Source: Roseibacillus sp.
Lineage (GTDB): Bacteria > Verrucomicrobiota > Verrucomicrobiia > Verrucomicrobiales > Akkermansiaceae
Length of the DNA: 36,567 nt
Direction of reading: 5' to 3'
NCBI GenBank assembly: GCA_029242545.1
Contig: JAQWTV010000035.1
Location: 1-36,567, forward strand
The number at the start of each line of letters is the position of its first letter. The first letter of the stretch is position 1. The translations under genes and the position numbers were made by a program. Positions 1 through 8,484 of this stretch are shown here, piece after piece. Below the pieces are notes generated by a model that saw nothing but the letters and a program-made list of their open reading frames with translations, had not been told where the DNA came from and ran no database searches.

Positions 1-204
1 TTCTCCGATCGGGCACGAAAAGCGGGCTTTAGCGGCGGGCCTTCGGGCGAGTGTATTGCCGCGGGACAGGGAAGCTTTTCCTCCGCCTACGAATCATGGT
101 TCTACTCGGACGGGCACCGGCATATCATGCTGACAAAGGGCCCTTCGGTTCTTGGGTTCGGGGTTATCTCCAAGCATTGGACCCTCGTCACAGGAAGAAT
201 GTAG
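1..204 (+). CDS. CAP (SCP/PR-1-like) domain protein, C-terminal fragment
   Basis: The window opens inside a reading frame that runs 67 codons to a TAG stop. The visible part contains SGGPSGECIAAGQ, then SAYESWFYSDGHRHIML, then LGFGVISKHWTLVTG. This order (GEN-like glycine segment, W-x-x-SxGHRxxML, G-x-G, YWT-like end) matches the C-terminal half of bacterial CAP domains, where the histidine of GHR is one of the conserved cavity residues. CAP proteins are usually exported; the signal peptide and the first conserved His/Glu would lie upstream, outside the window. The Cys in GEC replaces the Asn commonly seen in the GEN motif. The gene converges with the phosphatase gene, whose stop lies 18 bases away. 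The function of bacterial CAP proteins is mostly unknown. Confidence 0.72.
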   Translation, partial: FSDRARKAGFSGGPSGECIAAGQGSFSSAYESWFYSDGHRHIMLTKGPSVLGFGVISKHWTLVTGRM

Positions 205-222
205 TCCGGCGCGGGAGCAACC

Positions 223-1812
223 TCAGTCCCCTCCAATCTCAACTGCGAGCAAGCAAACGTCGTCGTCAAAGCGCTGACTTTTCGCAAAAGCAAGAACGCG
301 ATCCAGGACGCGGTCGAGAAGCTGATCCACTCCTGAACATTCCTCCTCCGAAACCGCCTGGACCAACCTGTTCTGAAGAAAGGCCTCACCATCAGGGTTC
401 TCGACTTCGATAATCCCGTCCGTGAAGAGCATAAGCTGCTTTAACATGCTCAACTTGAGGGTTTGAGACTCATAGGTTGCGTCCGGGAAGAGCCCTAACG
501 CAGTTCCTTTTCCCCGCCCCCCCATTGGCAGCACGCACGCTTCTCCCTCTACGCTCCGCATTATAGGGGCCGGATGTCCGGCGCTGGCGTATCGTAATTC
601 TCCATTTTCGAGATCAATCACCGCGAGAAATGCGGTGGCGAACATAGTCATCTCGGCCTCAGTCAGAATGGCAGAAAGTCCGCTGTTAAGCTGACCGAGA
701 AATTCTCCAGGATCCTCAGCAACCTGATGGATCCGTTCCGCGAGACCCCGCAGCATTGATACTATGAGAGCTGAACGCACGCCGTGCCCCATTACGTCGC
801 AGATGAATAAACCCGCACAATGGTCTCCAATCGGAAATACCTCGAAAAAATCACCCGCCAAGCCCGAGATCGGTATGTAGCGATGCCCAAATTTCAGCAG
901 CCCGCGGCCAGGACCGGCGGGAACCGTTGGATAGTCGTGAGGGAGAAGGGCCTGCTGGACCTCCCGTGCCAGTGCCAGCTCTTCCTCAATCTCGTCATTA
1001 CGCCGCTGCAATGCTGCCGCCGCCTCTGCGAGCGAGTGCTGGGTTCGCACAAGTTCGGAGACATCGCTTGAGACCCCGAAGGTCCCGATAATTGCACCAA
1101 CCCTGTCAATCAGAGGCATTTTCGTGGTCAACACCCAAGCCTCTCCTCCCGCCGGCGTGGTCTCCTTCTCAACGTAGCCGAGAATTGGCTCCCCACTCTC
1201 TAAAATCTTTCGCTCATCGCTGAGCGCTTCGTTAGCATGATCCTCACGGAAAAAGTCATGATCGCTTTTCCCAACTACATCCTCAGGACTTCCGAAGCCA
1301 TTCCACTTGGCCATCGACTTGTTGACCAACTTGAACTTGGAGTCCAGGTCCTTGAAATAGATATTCAATGGAACATTATCAATGAGCAGCCTCATGAGAT
1401 GGCGCTCCTCGAGGAGTTCCTGCTCCACCAGCTTCCGTGGCGTAATATTGATCATCGAGCCCGCCACCCGGATCGCCTGTCCCCCTGCATCACGCACGAC
1501 CACGCCTCGAATGCGGAACCAATTCCATTCGCCCTCGCCATTACCCACCCGAATTCGTGGCTCAATCGCGAGCAAGTCCTCTCCTCCCACCTTTAGAATG
1601 GCCTCAACTCTGCTCACAAAAAGATCCCTGTCAGCTTCGTGGATCAATTCAACACACCGGAAAAGATTAGGCATCTCCTCCCGCCGCCGGCCAAAAAAGC
1701 GAAGAATGCGGCCGGAATAGTGAACCTCATCCGAAGTGAGGTTCCAGTCCCATATGCCCTCGTTGGACGCACGCAGGGCCAACTCGAGTCGATCATCACT
1801 CCGATAAGGCAT
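223..1812 (-). CDS. PAS-PAS-SpoIIE (PP2C-type) serine phosphatase, RsbU-like
   Basis: This 529-residue cytoplasmic protein has no membrane segment. A first PAS domain spans about 9-125 (ending in the PAC-like NITPRK), a second about 137-255 (PLNIYFKDLDSKFKLVNK, IIGTFGVSSDVS). An acidic helical linker at 258-290 ends in AREVQQALLP, the usual entry to RsbU/SpoIIE phosphatase domains. The PP2C domain covers about 307-525 with metal-binding acids in LAGDFFEV (D321), CDVMGHG (D339), FTDGIIE and DDDVCLL. The family dephosphorylates anti-anti-sigma (STAS) proteins, here presumably in response to a signal sensed by the PAS domains. No STAS protein, anti-sigma kinase or sigma factor lies in the window, so the target is unknown. 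It is transcribed divergently from a small membrane peptide gene. Confidence 0.9.
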   Translation of the reverse strand: MPYRSDDRLELALRASNEGIWDWNLTSDEVHYSGRILRFFGRRREEMPNLFRCVELIHEADRDLFVSRVEAILKVGGEDLLAIEPRIRVGNGEGEWNWFRIRGVVVRDAGGQAIRVAGSMINITPRKLVEQELLEERHLMRLLIDNVPLNIYFKDLDSKFKLVNKSMAKWNGFGSPEDVVGKSDHDFFREDHANEALSDERKILESGEPILGYVEKETTPAGGEAWVLTTKMPLIDRVGAIIGTFGVSSDVSELVRTQHSLAEAAAALQRRNDEIEEELALAREVQQALLPHDYPTVPAGPGRGLLKFGHRYIPISGLAGDFFEVFPIGDHCAGLFICDVMGHGVRSALIVSMLRGLAERIHQVAEDPGEFLGQLNSGLSAILTEAEMTMFATAFLAVIDLENGELRYASAGHPAPIMRSVEGEACVLPMGGRGKGTALGLFPDATYESQTLKLSMLKQLMLFTDGIIEVENPDGEAFLQNRLVQAVSEEECSGVDQLLDRVLDRVLAFAKSQRFDDDVCLLAVEIGGD

Positions 1813-1943
1813 TTTCCAGTATTCAATCGCAATCTTATGCAGGGCTCAACACCTTGTTCCTGACGATCCACGGAAACATCCCTGCGCCGGGATTGCACCC
1901 TTCCTATTATCCGCATGGGAGATGTGGCCGCAGCTAATTTGCA

Positions 1944-1973
1944 TTGTTCCTGTCAGCTGCTATGAGTTATATT
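1944..1973 (+). promoter_or_regulatory. possible sigma-70-like promoter for the 36-residue peptide
   Basis: TTGTTC at 1944-1949 and TATATT at 1968-1973 are separated by 18 bases. The -10 element matches the consensus at five of six positions; the -35 matches at only three. The expected transcript start, near 1980, falls only about five bases before the ATG at 1985, and no Shine-Dalgarno sequence is present, so the message could be nearly leaderless. This is inference from base pattern alone. Confidence 0.3.
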
Positions 1974-1984
1974 AGCCCTGCACC

Positions 1985-2095
1985 ATGAAACGGAAATCTA
2001 TCGAGGCCACCGCCAAGTACTCCATATGGGGAATCTTCACGGTTTTTATCTTTGTGCTGTTCAAGGTCCTCCAGATGATGGGCTTCTTTGCCTAG
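1985..2095 (+). CDS. 36-residue single-pass membrane peptide
   Basis: A short frame of 36 codons begins with MKRKSIEATAKYS, a basic head, followed by a hydrophobic segment (residues 15-35, WGIFTVFIFVLFKVLQMMGF), and ends in a TAG. The basic N-terminus and single hydrophobic helix suggest an N-in membrane peptide of the inner membrane. It lies alone between the divergent phosphatase gene and the zinc-ribbon membrane protein gene, each over 160 bases away. I do not recognise a family. The reading frame could be chance, but the charge and hydrophobicity layout and the plausible promoter just upstream favour a real gene. Confidence 0.5.
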   Translation: MKRKSIEATAKYSIWGIFTVFIFVLFKVLQMMGFFA

Positions 2096-2256
2096 GTTGC
2101 TTCCCCGGGAACAATTTGCACCCTAGATTACCTTTGCTCGACATCCTGTGAGATCAGAATTCTCCGCGAGCCCCCTTGGTTTCAACCACCTATCGAGCCC
2201 CGCGGACTACCTGCGGCCAGCTCGTCACATAATGTCTGCACTTATCGCTGCTGTTA

Positions 2257-2673
2257 ATGCATAAACTCGCCAGTAACCGTTCTGTCCGGGCATTAAGACT
2301 AGGGGCTCTCTGTCTCCTGCTCCTTAGTTCGACCCTTACCGCTTCCATCGGGCTGATCCTATCCGCGTTTTACATGGATTTTCCAGATCGAGCCCGGTTG
2401 GGGCTTTATGGACTCATCTGCAGTTTTTGCATTTTCCTGCTCTACAAGTTTTTTGCTCATTCCGCCTATTGCCCCCTCTGCCGTGGCCCGGTTCTCCGGG
2501 GGTCGCGAGCCCAACGCAATCGGGACGTAGGTCGTAGCTTCTGGAGCTACCGCCTCCGAATTGCCCGGGATATTCTCCTGACAAACACGTTCAACTGCTC
2601 CTATTGCGGGGAAAGAACACATTGCGTGGTGAAGCCCAGGCCCCAGGAGGGCGCCTCTCCCAAGAAACCCTGA
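2257..2673 (+). CDS. membrane protein with C-terminal zinc-ribbon-like CxxC pairs
   Basis: This is a 138-residue protein of unknown family. Two hydrophobic segments lie at about 14-38 (LGALCLLLLSSTLTASIGLI) and 48-66 (LGLYGLICSFCIFLLYKFF). A cysteine-rich tail follows with CPLC at about 72-75 and CSYC at about 114-117, then a further CVV. Two CxxC pairs separated by a basic stretch look like a zinc ribbon held on the cytoplasmic face. It converges with the exonuclease gene at 2738, with 64 bases between stops. No catalytic motif is visible and I do not assign a function. Zn-ribbon membrane proteins of this size are common and poorly studied. Confidence 0.65.
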   Translation: MHKLASNRSVRALRLGALCLLLLSSTLTASIGLILSAFYMDFPDRARLGLYGLICSFCIFLLYKFFAHSAYCPLCRGPVLRGSRAQRNRDVGRSFWSYRLRIARDILLTNTFNCSYCGERTHCVVKPRPQEGASPKKP

Positions 2674-2737
2674 GGCTGGGCCTGAGTCTCCCGTTTAGCG
2701 TTTAGAAGTCCTCCCCAACTCAGGTGGGACAGGCTCC

Positions 2738-3343
2738 TTACCAGTCCACGGCAATCTCCTGCTCTAATCCAGAGCCGTCGTCAAACTTGATATGGCCATG
2801 TTCCCGTCCGTATTCATGTAAGCACTTGGTGACCTTGACATCGTAGGCACAGTATTCCGCGATGCGCATCAAAGGCTCGTTGCTCCCCGTGGTTTTATGC
2901 TCGCGCCACCACTTTAAGGCATCAACCCCGACCGCAGTCTTTCCCGTTCCCAGGGTAGCCGCGGCAACATGTCCAAGGCCAACCCGCCGCCCGAGAATAT
3001 CCTTTAGATCCGCCATAAGATCCAAGTTAACCGTTCGGGAACCCAAGTCTAATACGGTGTAGCCCTCAAGCACCCCGTAGTCAAAGTGGAGGTGGTTGTA
3101 GCCAACCACGAGGTCGGCCTTGGTCAGAAGCTGGACCAATTCCTCCAGCTCTTCCTCCGGGTAGACCCGATATTGACCCGATTCCGTACAGAAGGAACAT
3201 CCCACGGAAACCCTCATTTGGCTGAGATTAGCTGATCCTCCGACATCGTTAAAGCTACGCTGCGTTTCCAGATCGAAGTAGACGGTGCCAGGCATGTGTT
3301 TCAGAGTGTCCCTTTTCTCCTGCGAAGAGTCAAAGCGCCCCAC
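2738..3343 (-). CDS. predicted DEDDy 3'-5' exonuclease (RNase H-like fold)
   Basis: The 201-residue protein carries the three exonuclease motifs of the DnaQ/PolB superfamily: ExoI in VYFDLET (D24, E26), ExoII in VVGYNHLHFDYGVL (N83, D88), and ExoIII in YCAYD (Y164, D168). The tyrosine four residues before the last aspartate places it in the DEDDy subgroup, close to predicted exonuclease domains of the PolB-like and YprB-like type. It would remove nucleotides from 3' ends; whether DNA or RNA is the substrate cannot be told. It is a stand-alone domain, not fused to a polymerase or helicase. The start is a GTG with AAGGAG seven bases upstream, overlapping the end of the RDD gene by 14 bases, so the two are probably translated from one message. 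Confidence 0.8.
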   Translation of the reverse strand: MGRFDSSQEKRDTLKHMPGTVYFDLETQRSFNDVGGSANLSQMRVSVGCSFCTESGQYRVYPEEELEELVQLLTKADLVVGYNHLHFDYGVLEGYTVLDLGSRTVNLDLMADLKDILGRRVGLGHVAAATLGTGKTAVGVDALKWWREHKTTGSNEPLMRIAEYCAYDVKVTKCLHEYGREHGHIKFDDGSGLEQEIAVDW

Positions 3344-4106
3344 CCTTCTGCTCCTTAGCCAACTCTATGAACGATTCAAGAATCACTTGGAGCGTGGGTA
3401 GTAAGACAACAAAAAGAAGCGAAACTAGCGCCACAAAGAGAAGAGAAAAACGTAACGCGGCAACCATTCGGATTCTTTTTCCGGCGACTCTTGTGGTCGT
3501 CATCGTATCCCAGGGGGCTTCTTTGCGGCGAAGAAGATACCAAATGCAATAAAAGTGGCAGATTCCGGTCAATACTGGATGCACCATAAGGCCGAGGCCA
3601 ACAATGAAGGCCCGAAGAGATCGAACAAGCGCAGCCTGTAGGCTGAGGGGCTTTTCATCCAAGGTGACAACCCGGATCCCAAGGAGATACTTCCCTGGGG
3701 TGGTTACCAGCTTGTGAAGCATTGTCGCCTCCAGCAGCAGGAAGGGCAGGAAGTAGAGGTAGAGGGATGGGCTGGCATACATCTGGAGGGGATCACCTCC
3801 TGCTAGCCGTAAGAGAGGGAAAAAAAAGAGCAGGTAGAGCGATACATCAAACCAGCGGGCGAAGAACCTGAGAAAAGGATAGGGTTCAGCCGGAAGCGGT
3901 GGCGGGAGGGCTTCCTGCACTTCCAAGTCCGCGGGCTCGAAGGCTGAACGGAAGACATCCATCTCCCGCAACTTCACCCAGCCATCCTGGTCCTTGTGCC
4001 AAGCCAGCTCGTCGCCAGAAAGCTCCCCACCCTCAATCCTTTCCCGTACTAGATATGTCTCAAAGGGTCCCTTTTTCCCATCTCCTTCGACAACCCAGAT
4101 TTCCAT
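3330..4106 (-). CDS. GYF_2-RDD family membrane protein
   Basis: The first 60 residues (MEIWVVEGDGKKGPFETYLVRERI..., with WVKLREMD) match the GYF_2 domain, a small module often placed before bacterial membrane domains. After a proline-rich link (EALPPPLPAEP) comes an RDD domain from about residue 75: RFFARWFDVSLYLLFFF, a second helix rich in Leu and Tyr, the conserved TTPGKYLLGIRVV, and further helices near the C-terminus. RDD proteins are inner-membrane proteins of largely unknown role, some linked to transport. The ATG at 4106 is preferred to a GTG one codon earlier. The start lies 11 bases after the permease stop and the end overlaps the exonuclease start, so the three genes form a likely transcription unit. 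Confidence 0.8.
   Translation of the reverse strand: MEIWVVEGDGKKGPFETYLVRERIEGGELSGDELAWHKDQDGWVKLREMDVFRSAFEPADLEVQEALPPPLPAEPYPFLRFFARWFDVSLYLLFFFPLLRLAGGDPLQMYASPSLYLYFLPFLLLEATMLHKLVTTPGKYLLGIRVVTLDEKPLSLQAALVRSLRAFIVGLGLMVHPVLTGICHFYCIWYLLRRKEAPWDTMTTTRVAGKRIRMVAALRFSLLFVALVSLLFVVLLPTLQVILESFIELAKEQKGGAL
3351..3356 (-). promoter_or_regulatory. Shine-Dalgarno site deciding the exonuclease start
   Basis: On the minus strand AAGGAG stands seven bases before the GTG at 3343. It lies inside the last codons of the upstream RDD gene. This supports the GTG start over the internal ATG at codon 17, which has no well-spaced site. It is one of the few clear Shine-Dalgarno sequences in the window. 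Confidence 0.65.
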
Positions 4107-4117
4107 CACGCAGGGGC

Positions 4118-5908
4118 CTAGTAATTACGCAGGCAGCGCGCAGGATCACGCCGGGATGTTAGAAAGGCCGGGATCAGGGCTGCAATGACACAGAGAATTG
4201 AGGCCCCGATGCCAACAGTCGCGACCTCCTGCATGTTGACATGGGCAGGGAGGCCATCAATTCCATGGAACTCCGCAGGAAAAACATCAAATCCAACCCT
4301 CTTGAGCATCTCGTAAATAGGGTCACGGAAATGCACTACTAGAAGGCCGAGGCCAACTCCAAGAAGCGCCCCCATCAACCCCACAATCGAGCCCTGATAG
4401 GTAAAGACCCTAATGATCTGGAAGGGAGTCGCCCCCAAGGCCTTCATTACGCCGATCTCCTGCTTCTTCATGATGGTAATGGTGAATATCACCGCCATAA
4501 TACAGAACGCGGACACAAGGACGATGAATGAGAGAGCGAAATACATCATCATGCGCTCGCGAGCTATGAGCTCGACCCAAGCGCGATTCTGGTCCTGCCA
4601 GCTGAGCACAGACCACGAGGGGCCCAGCTCCTGTTGAAGCCTAGCCTGAACCTCTTCCAGCTTGTACGGGTCAGCAACCCGAACCCCGAGGGACTCGACT
4701 CCTCCCGCCATATTTTTCAGTTCCTGCCCCGTTGCGAGAGGCACAAAGACCGCCGGATGCATCACGTGCTGACTTGTCTGGAAAATTCCCACCACTTCCA
4801 GTTCTCTAGGCAGAGCTACCTCCCTCAAGCCACGCAACAAGCGTCCGTCTTCTACCTCCCGGTCCATTTGTCCGAGAAGATCAAATTGCTCCAAGATCCT
4901 CTGGATGGATCCGGCCTCCAAGATAAACTTGGAGCTCTCCTCATTCCGCGCTCCCTCCTGCAGGATGATAAGGACCGTATTTAGGATCTCTCGCTCACTA
5001 GGCCGTATTTTCCCATTTCGGAGCCCATCAATAGCGTCATACAGACCCGCTAGAAACTCCCACTCGAACACTTCCTTTCCGTCCTCAAGGACCACCTTTT
5101 GACCAAGATCCCTGCGGGCCTGCTCAAACAAGCTGGCATTCTCTTCCACAACCAGCCGCTGGTCTGTGATTTTCCACGAATTCGCCATCTGCTGCAAGTT
5201 ACGTGCAGAGTGGAGTAAAATCGTGTCTCCCACCGAAATATCGAAATTCCTTGCGGTCGACTCCGCAACTACAGCTCTTTCATCAAGGCCGATATCAGCA
5301 GTACCGCCATCAAGGATGAGCTCTTGCAGGGCAGCCATCTGTTGCTGGTTGGAGGTGTCGATCGCCCGGAACTCTACCGGGGCGAATCGGTCCGACCTCT
5401 CAAGAATCGTGAAGTCTCTGAGCTGAGCATAGGACTCCGTCACTTCCCCCACCTCTTCCACACGCTTCTGTATATTGCCCCACTCCCGGATCAGCAGGGG
5501 TGTTCTGGCAAGAGAAACGATGTCCTCGGAGGGAATGGCAATTGGCTCCTCCGAGCCCGGCTCGAGACGAAGTGAGATCCCTGATGAGCTCCTTCCTGCC
5601 ATAGTTCCCGTAACCGTCCCCCCGTCACCTGTCGTGACAATCACTCCTTCTTTTCTCAGCTCTATGTGGGGCGAGAATCCCAGCAATCGACTTTTCACCT
5701 CTCTTTCAAACCCAGCCATCACTGCCAGCACTACAATAAGTACCATTACCCCTACCGCCACACCCAGAAGACATACTAGGGTGATAAGCGAGAAGTAAGT
5801 CCGCTTCGGGTTGAGATAGCGGAGCGCGAGGGTCAGGCTGAAAGACTGCAATCCGATACCGGTTACTACTGCTGGTCCCCCGACGTAGCAAGAGGCAATC
5901 TGTTCCAA
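4118..5908 (-). CDS. LolC/LolE-type (FtsX-like) ABC transporter permease with long periplasmic insert
   Basis: The N-terminus reads LALRYLNPKRTYFSLITLVCLLGVAVGVMVLIVVLAVMAGFERE in blocks, the hallmark of LolC/LolE lipoprotein-releasing permeases: a short lead, TM1, then GFERE. A large periplasmic region follows. Near the C-terminus, YFALSFIVLVSAFCIMAVI, the coupling motif KKQEIGVMKALGA, and two more hydrophobic segments complete the four-TM FtsX plan. Family members in this role pass outer-membrane lipoproteins to LolA with the ATPase LolD. No LolD or second permease is in the window. At 596 residues the protein is about 180 longer than usual. The listed start is a TTG; a TTG at 5851 (QSFSLTLALRYL) fits the family start better. 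It leads the RDD and exonuclease genes. Confidence 0.85.
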   Translation of the reverse strand: MEQIASCYVGGPAVVTGIGLQSFSLTLALRYLNPKRTYFSLITLVCLLGVAVGVMVLIVVLAVMAGFEREVKSRLLGFSPHIELRKEGVIVTTGDGGTVTGTMAGRSSSGISLRLEPGSEEPIAIPSEDIVSLARTPLLIREWGNIQKRVEEVGEVTESYAQLRDFTILERSDRFAPVEFRAIDTSNQQQMAALQELILDGGTADIGLDERAVVAESTARNFDISVGDTILLHSARNLQQMANSWKITDQRLVVEENASLFEQARRDLGQKVVLEDGKEVFEWEFLAGLYDAIDGLRNGKIRPSEREILNTVLIILQEGARNEESSKFILEAGSIQRILEQFDLLGQMDREVEDGRLLRGLREVALPRELEVVGIFQTSQHVMHPAVFVPLATGQELKNMAGGVESLGVRVADPYKLEEVQARLQQELGPSWSVLSWQDQNRAWVELIARERMMMYFALSFIVLVSAFCIMAVIFTITIMKKQEIGVMKALGATPFQIIRVFTYQGSIVGLMGALLGVGLGLLVVHFRDPIYEMLKRVGFDVFPAEFHGIDGLPAHVNMQEVATVGIGASILCVIAALIPAFLTSRRDPARCLRNY

Positions 5909-5998
5909 CCGGGGACAGGTATTCCCTCCAGGGTCGCAATTATCACACTACGTGATTCTGTCCTTGCCTCTCCGAGCCCACTTTTCACTACTTCCCCA

Positions 5999-6373
5999 AT
6001 GATCAAGTTTCTTCACACCCGGATCCGTGTCTCTGATCCTGAAGCATCCATTTCCTTCTATCAGAAGCTAGGTTTTGAACTAGGGGAAAGAAAAGACTCT
6101 CCACAGGGCAACAAGCTGGCCTTTCTCCACCTGCCTGGCAGCGAGCACTTTCTGGAGCTGACTTACTCCCCGGGGTTTAACGTCCAGTTCCCAGAAGATC
6201 TGATGCATACCTGCGTGGGGGTTCCAGACATTGTCGATTATTGCGATGCACTCGAAGGTGGGGGTATCGAGATCTGGCCGGATCAATGGCGAGAAAAATT
6301 CGCAGCGGGGGAACGTAGGATGGCTTTCGTCACCGACCCGGACGGATATGAGGTCGAGATTCTTGAGAACTAG
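5999..6373 (+). CDS. glyoxalase I-like VOC family protein
   Basis: At 124 residues this is one full VOC protein of two beta-alpha-beta-beta-beta modules. It starts with FLHTRIRVSDPEASISFYQ and ends with FVTDPDGYEVEIL, both standard for lactoylglutathione lyase and relatives. The four metal ligands of glyoxalase I have clear counterparts: H6, E53 (FLELTY), H70 (LMHTCVGV) and E120 (VEIL). That set suggests a working metal site, either glyoxalase I (methylglyoxal-glutathione) or a close relative. A substrate cannot be fixed from sequence. It is transcribed away from the permease gene and ends 10 bases before the recG stop on the other strand. Confidence 0.82.
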   Translation: MIKFLHTRIRVSDPEASISFYQKLGFELGERKDSPQGNKLAFLHLPGSEHFLELTYSPGFNVQFPEDLMHTCVGVPDIVDYCDALEGGGIEIWPDQWREKFAAGERRMAFVTDPDGYEVEILEN

Positions 6374-6383
6374 ACAAATCCCG

Positions 6384-8420
6384 TCAGGCGTCCCTCTGAC
6401 TCTCTTCTACTCGTTTTCTCAGACCCGGAGATTCCTCCAGCTCTGGATCATGGGCCAGCGCCTCCTCGGCCAGCTGCCTTGCCTCTCTCACCAGACCTGC
6501 ATCAGCCAGAAACTCCACAAAGCGCATATCGCTCATCCCGCTCTGCGCCGTCCCCAGCACCTCTCCTGGACCACGCAGGGTAAGATCCTCCTCCGCTATC
6601 CTAAATCCGTCCGTAGTCTTCTCCAGGATCTGCAGCTTTCTCTTACCCTCCTCGCTCTTTCCATCTGTGGCCAGAATACAGTAGCTCTGATGAGGCCCTC
6701 GTCCAATTCGTCCCCGTAATTGGTGAAGCTGCGCGAGGCCAAAACGTTCTGCGTTGTAGATAACCATCACATTCGCATTTGGAACATCTACACCAACCTC
6801 CACGACCGTGGTGGCGACAAGAACCTGAATCTCATTATCCCGGAAACGGGACATCACCTCTTCCTTTTCCTCCGGCTTCATCTTCCCGTGCAGCAAGCCA
6901 ACCTCATAATCCCGAAGTCGCTTGGTCCACTTCTCTACCTCGCCTTTCGCTGAGCTTGCCCGCACTGCCTCACTTTCCTCGACGAGCGGATACACAATAT
7001 ATCCCTGCCTGCCCGACCCCAGCTGTTCCCTGAGAAACTTTGTGACATCACTTACCTTGGGCTTTTGCCGCATCCCTGTGATTATTTTCCCCCGGCCAGC
7101 AGGAAGCTCGTCAAGAACTGAAACATCCAGGTCTCCGTACATCGTCAGGGTCAAGGTCCGCGGGATAGGAGTCGCCGTCATCACCAAAACATCAGGGATA
7201 GTGCCCTGCTGAATGAGCTTGCTTCGCTGGGTCACCCCGAATTTGTGCTGCTCATCGATTACAACCAGTCCCAGATCCGTGAAATTGACATTATCGTAAA
7301 GAAGCGCATGAGTCCCAATCACGATCTGAGGATCTCCCTCAAGATCCAGATGGTCGCTCTCTTTCCTCGAGCCGGTAACAAGGGCTACCCGAATGCCCAG
7401 CGGAGAGAGCCACTTACTGAAGGTCAGATAATGCTGCTCTGCTAGAATCTGGGTAGGAGCCATAAGGGCCGATTGGCTGCCTGACTCCACGACAAGTATC
7501 ATGGCGCCCATCGCTACGAACGTCTTTCCCGACCCCACATCTCCCTGCAAGAGCCGATTCATAGGCCGCTCACTTCGGAGATCCGCCGTTATTTCATGGA
7601 CGCTGCGCTTCTGGGCATCGGTCAAATCAAACGGTAGGCTTTCATGAAAGGAGCGAAGAAGCCCGGTCTTGCGACCCTGAATTCTTCCAGGCTGGGAACG
7701 GAACCTCTGCCGCCGCCAGAGCACCCTCAATTGAAGGAGAAAAAACTCCTCCAGGGCAAATTTTCGTCTGGCGAAGCGAGCCTTGTCCATTTCATCCGGG
7801 AAGTGCACATCCCGCAACATCTCTCCCCGGGAACAATCGCCAAAGACAGGGCTCCGCCCCTCTCCCCATTCCAACTCATGACGGCCCACTACTTCGTAGA
7901 GCAACTCCCGGAGGCGCCGCGCCGGAATCCCTGATATATTTCGATAGATTGGCACGATCCTCTCAAGATGAACAGAAGAACCCTCGTCATCCTGGACTAC
8001 CTCAAATTCCGGATGATCAATGACCATGCGAGAGCCCTGCTCCTTGGGTTTGCCGTAGATCACAACCTCATGCCCTACTGCCACCATGCGATGCAGGTAG
8101 GGCATGTTGAACCATCGACAAGTGATCCTGCTGGTGGAAAGCAGGCTGTCCCCGGATCCCTCCACAACGACCTCATAGAATTGACGCCTCCCCCCAAACC
8201 TTTTTCTCGCTGAATCAACCACCATTCCCCGCAGACACACTGGTTCTCCTGTAACCTGCACCGGAAAGGCATCGAAACGACGCCGGTCTTCATATCTCCG
8301 GGGGAACCAGTTCAAAAGGTCTTCCAATACGTGGACGTTTGCTTCCGCGAGAGCCTCTACCTCCTTAGGCTCGATAAGTTCGAGGGAGGATAGCGGAAGG
8401 CTTGAATTCCATTCGTTCAT
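6384..8420 (-). CDS. recG: ATP-dependent DNA helicase RecG
   Basis: The 678-residue length is normal for RecG. The N-terminal wedge domain is recognisable in LEDLLNWFPRRYEDRR. The helicase motor has Walker A GDVGSGKT at about residues 292-299, Walker B DEQH in VVIDEQHKFGVTQR at about 388, motif III MTATPIPRT, and motif VI with QLRGRIGRG. The C-terminus has TDGFRIAEEDLTLRGPGEVLGTAQSG, typical of RecG. The protein regresses stalled replication forks and processes branched DNA. A GGAG stands about five bases before the ATG. It lies 64 bases downstream of recJ on the same strand, a sensible repair pairing. Confidence 0.97.
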   Translation of the reverse strand: MNEWNSSLPLSSLELIEPKEVEALAEANVHVLEDLLNWFPRRYEDRRRFDAFPVQVTGEPVCLRGMVVDSARKRFGGRRQFYEVVVEGSGDSLLSTSRITCRWFNMPYLHRMVAVGHEVVIYGKPKEQGSRMVIDHPEFEVVQDDEGSSVHLERIVPIYRNISGIPARRLRELLYEVVGRHELEWGEGRSPVFGDCSRGEMLRDVHFPDEMDKARFARRKFALEEFFLLQLRVLWRRQRFRSQPGRIQGRKTGLLRSFHESLPFDLTDAQKRSVHEITADLRSERPMNRLLQGDVGSGKTFVAMGAMILVVESGSQSALMAPTQILAEQHYLTFSKWLSPLGIRVALVTGSRKESDHLDLEGDPQIVIGTHALLYDNVNFTDLGLVVIDEQHKFGVTQRSKLIQQGTIPDVLVMTATPIPRTLTLTMYGDLDVSVLDELPAGRGKIITGMRQKPKVSDVTKFLREQLGSGRQGYIVYPLVEESEAVRASSAKGEVEKWTKRLRDYEVGLLHGKMKPEEKEEVMSRFRDNEIQVLVATTVVEVGVDVPNANVMVIYNAERFGLAQLHQLRGRIGRGPHQSYCILATDGKSEEGKRKLQILEKTTDGFRIAEEDLTLRGPGEVLGTAQSGMSDMRFVEFLADAGLVREARQLAEEALAHDPELEESPGLRKRVEESQRDA

Positions 8421-8484
8421 TTTCTCTCCTGGTCTTTCTTTCTACGAGGTAGAGACACAATCACGCGCAAGCAGCAGCTCCGCT

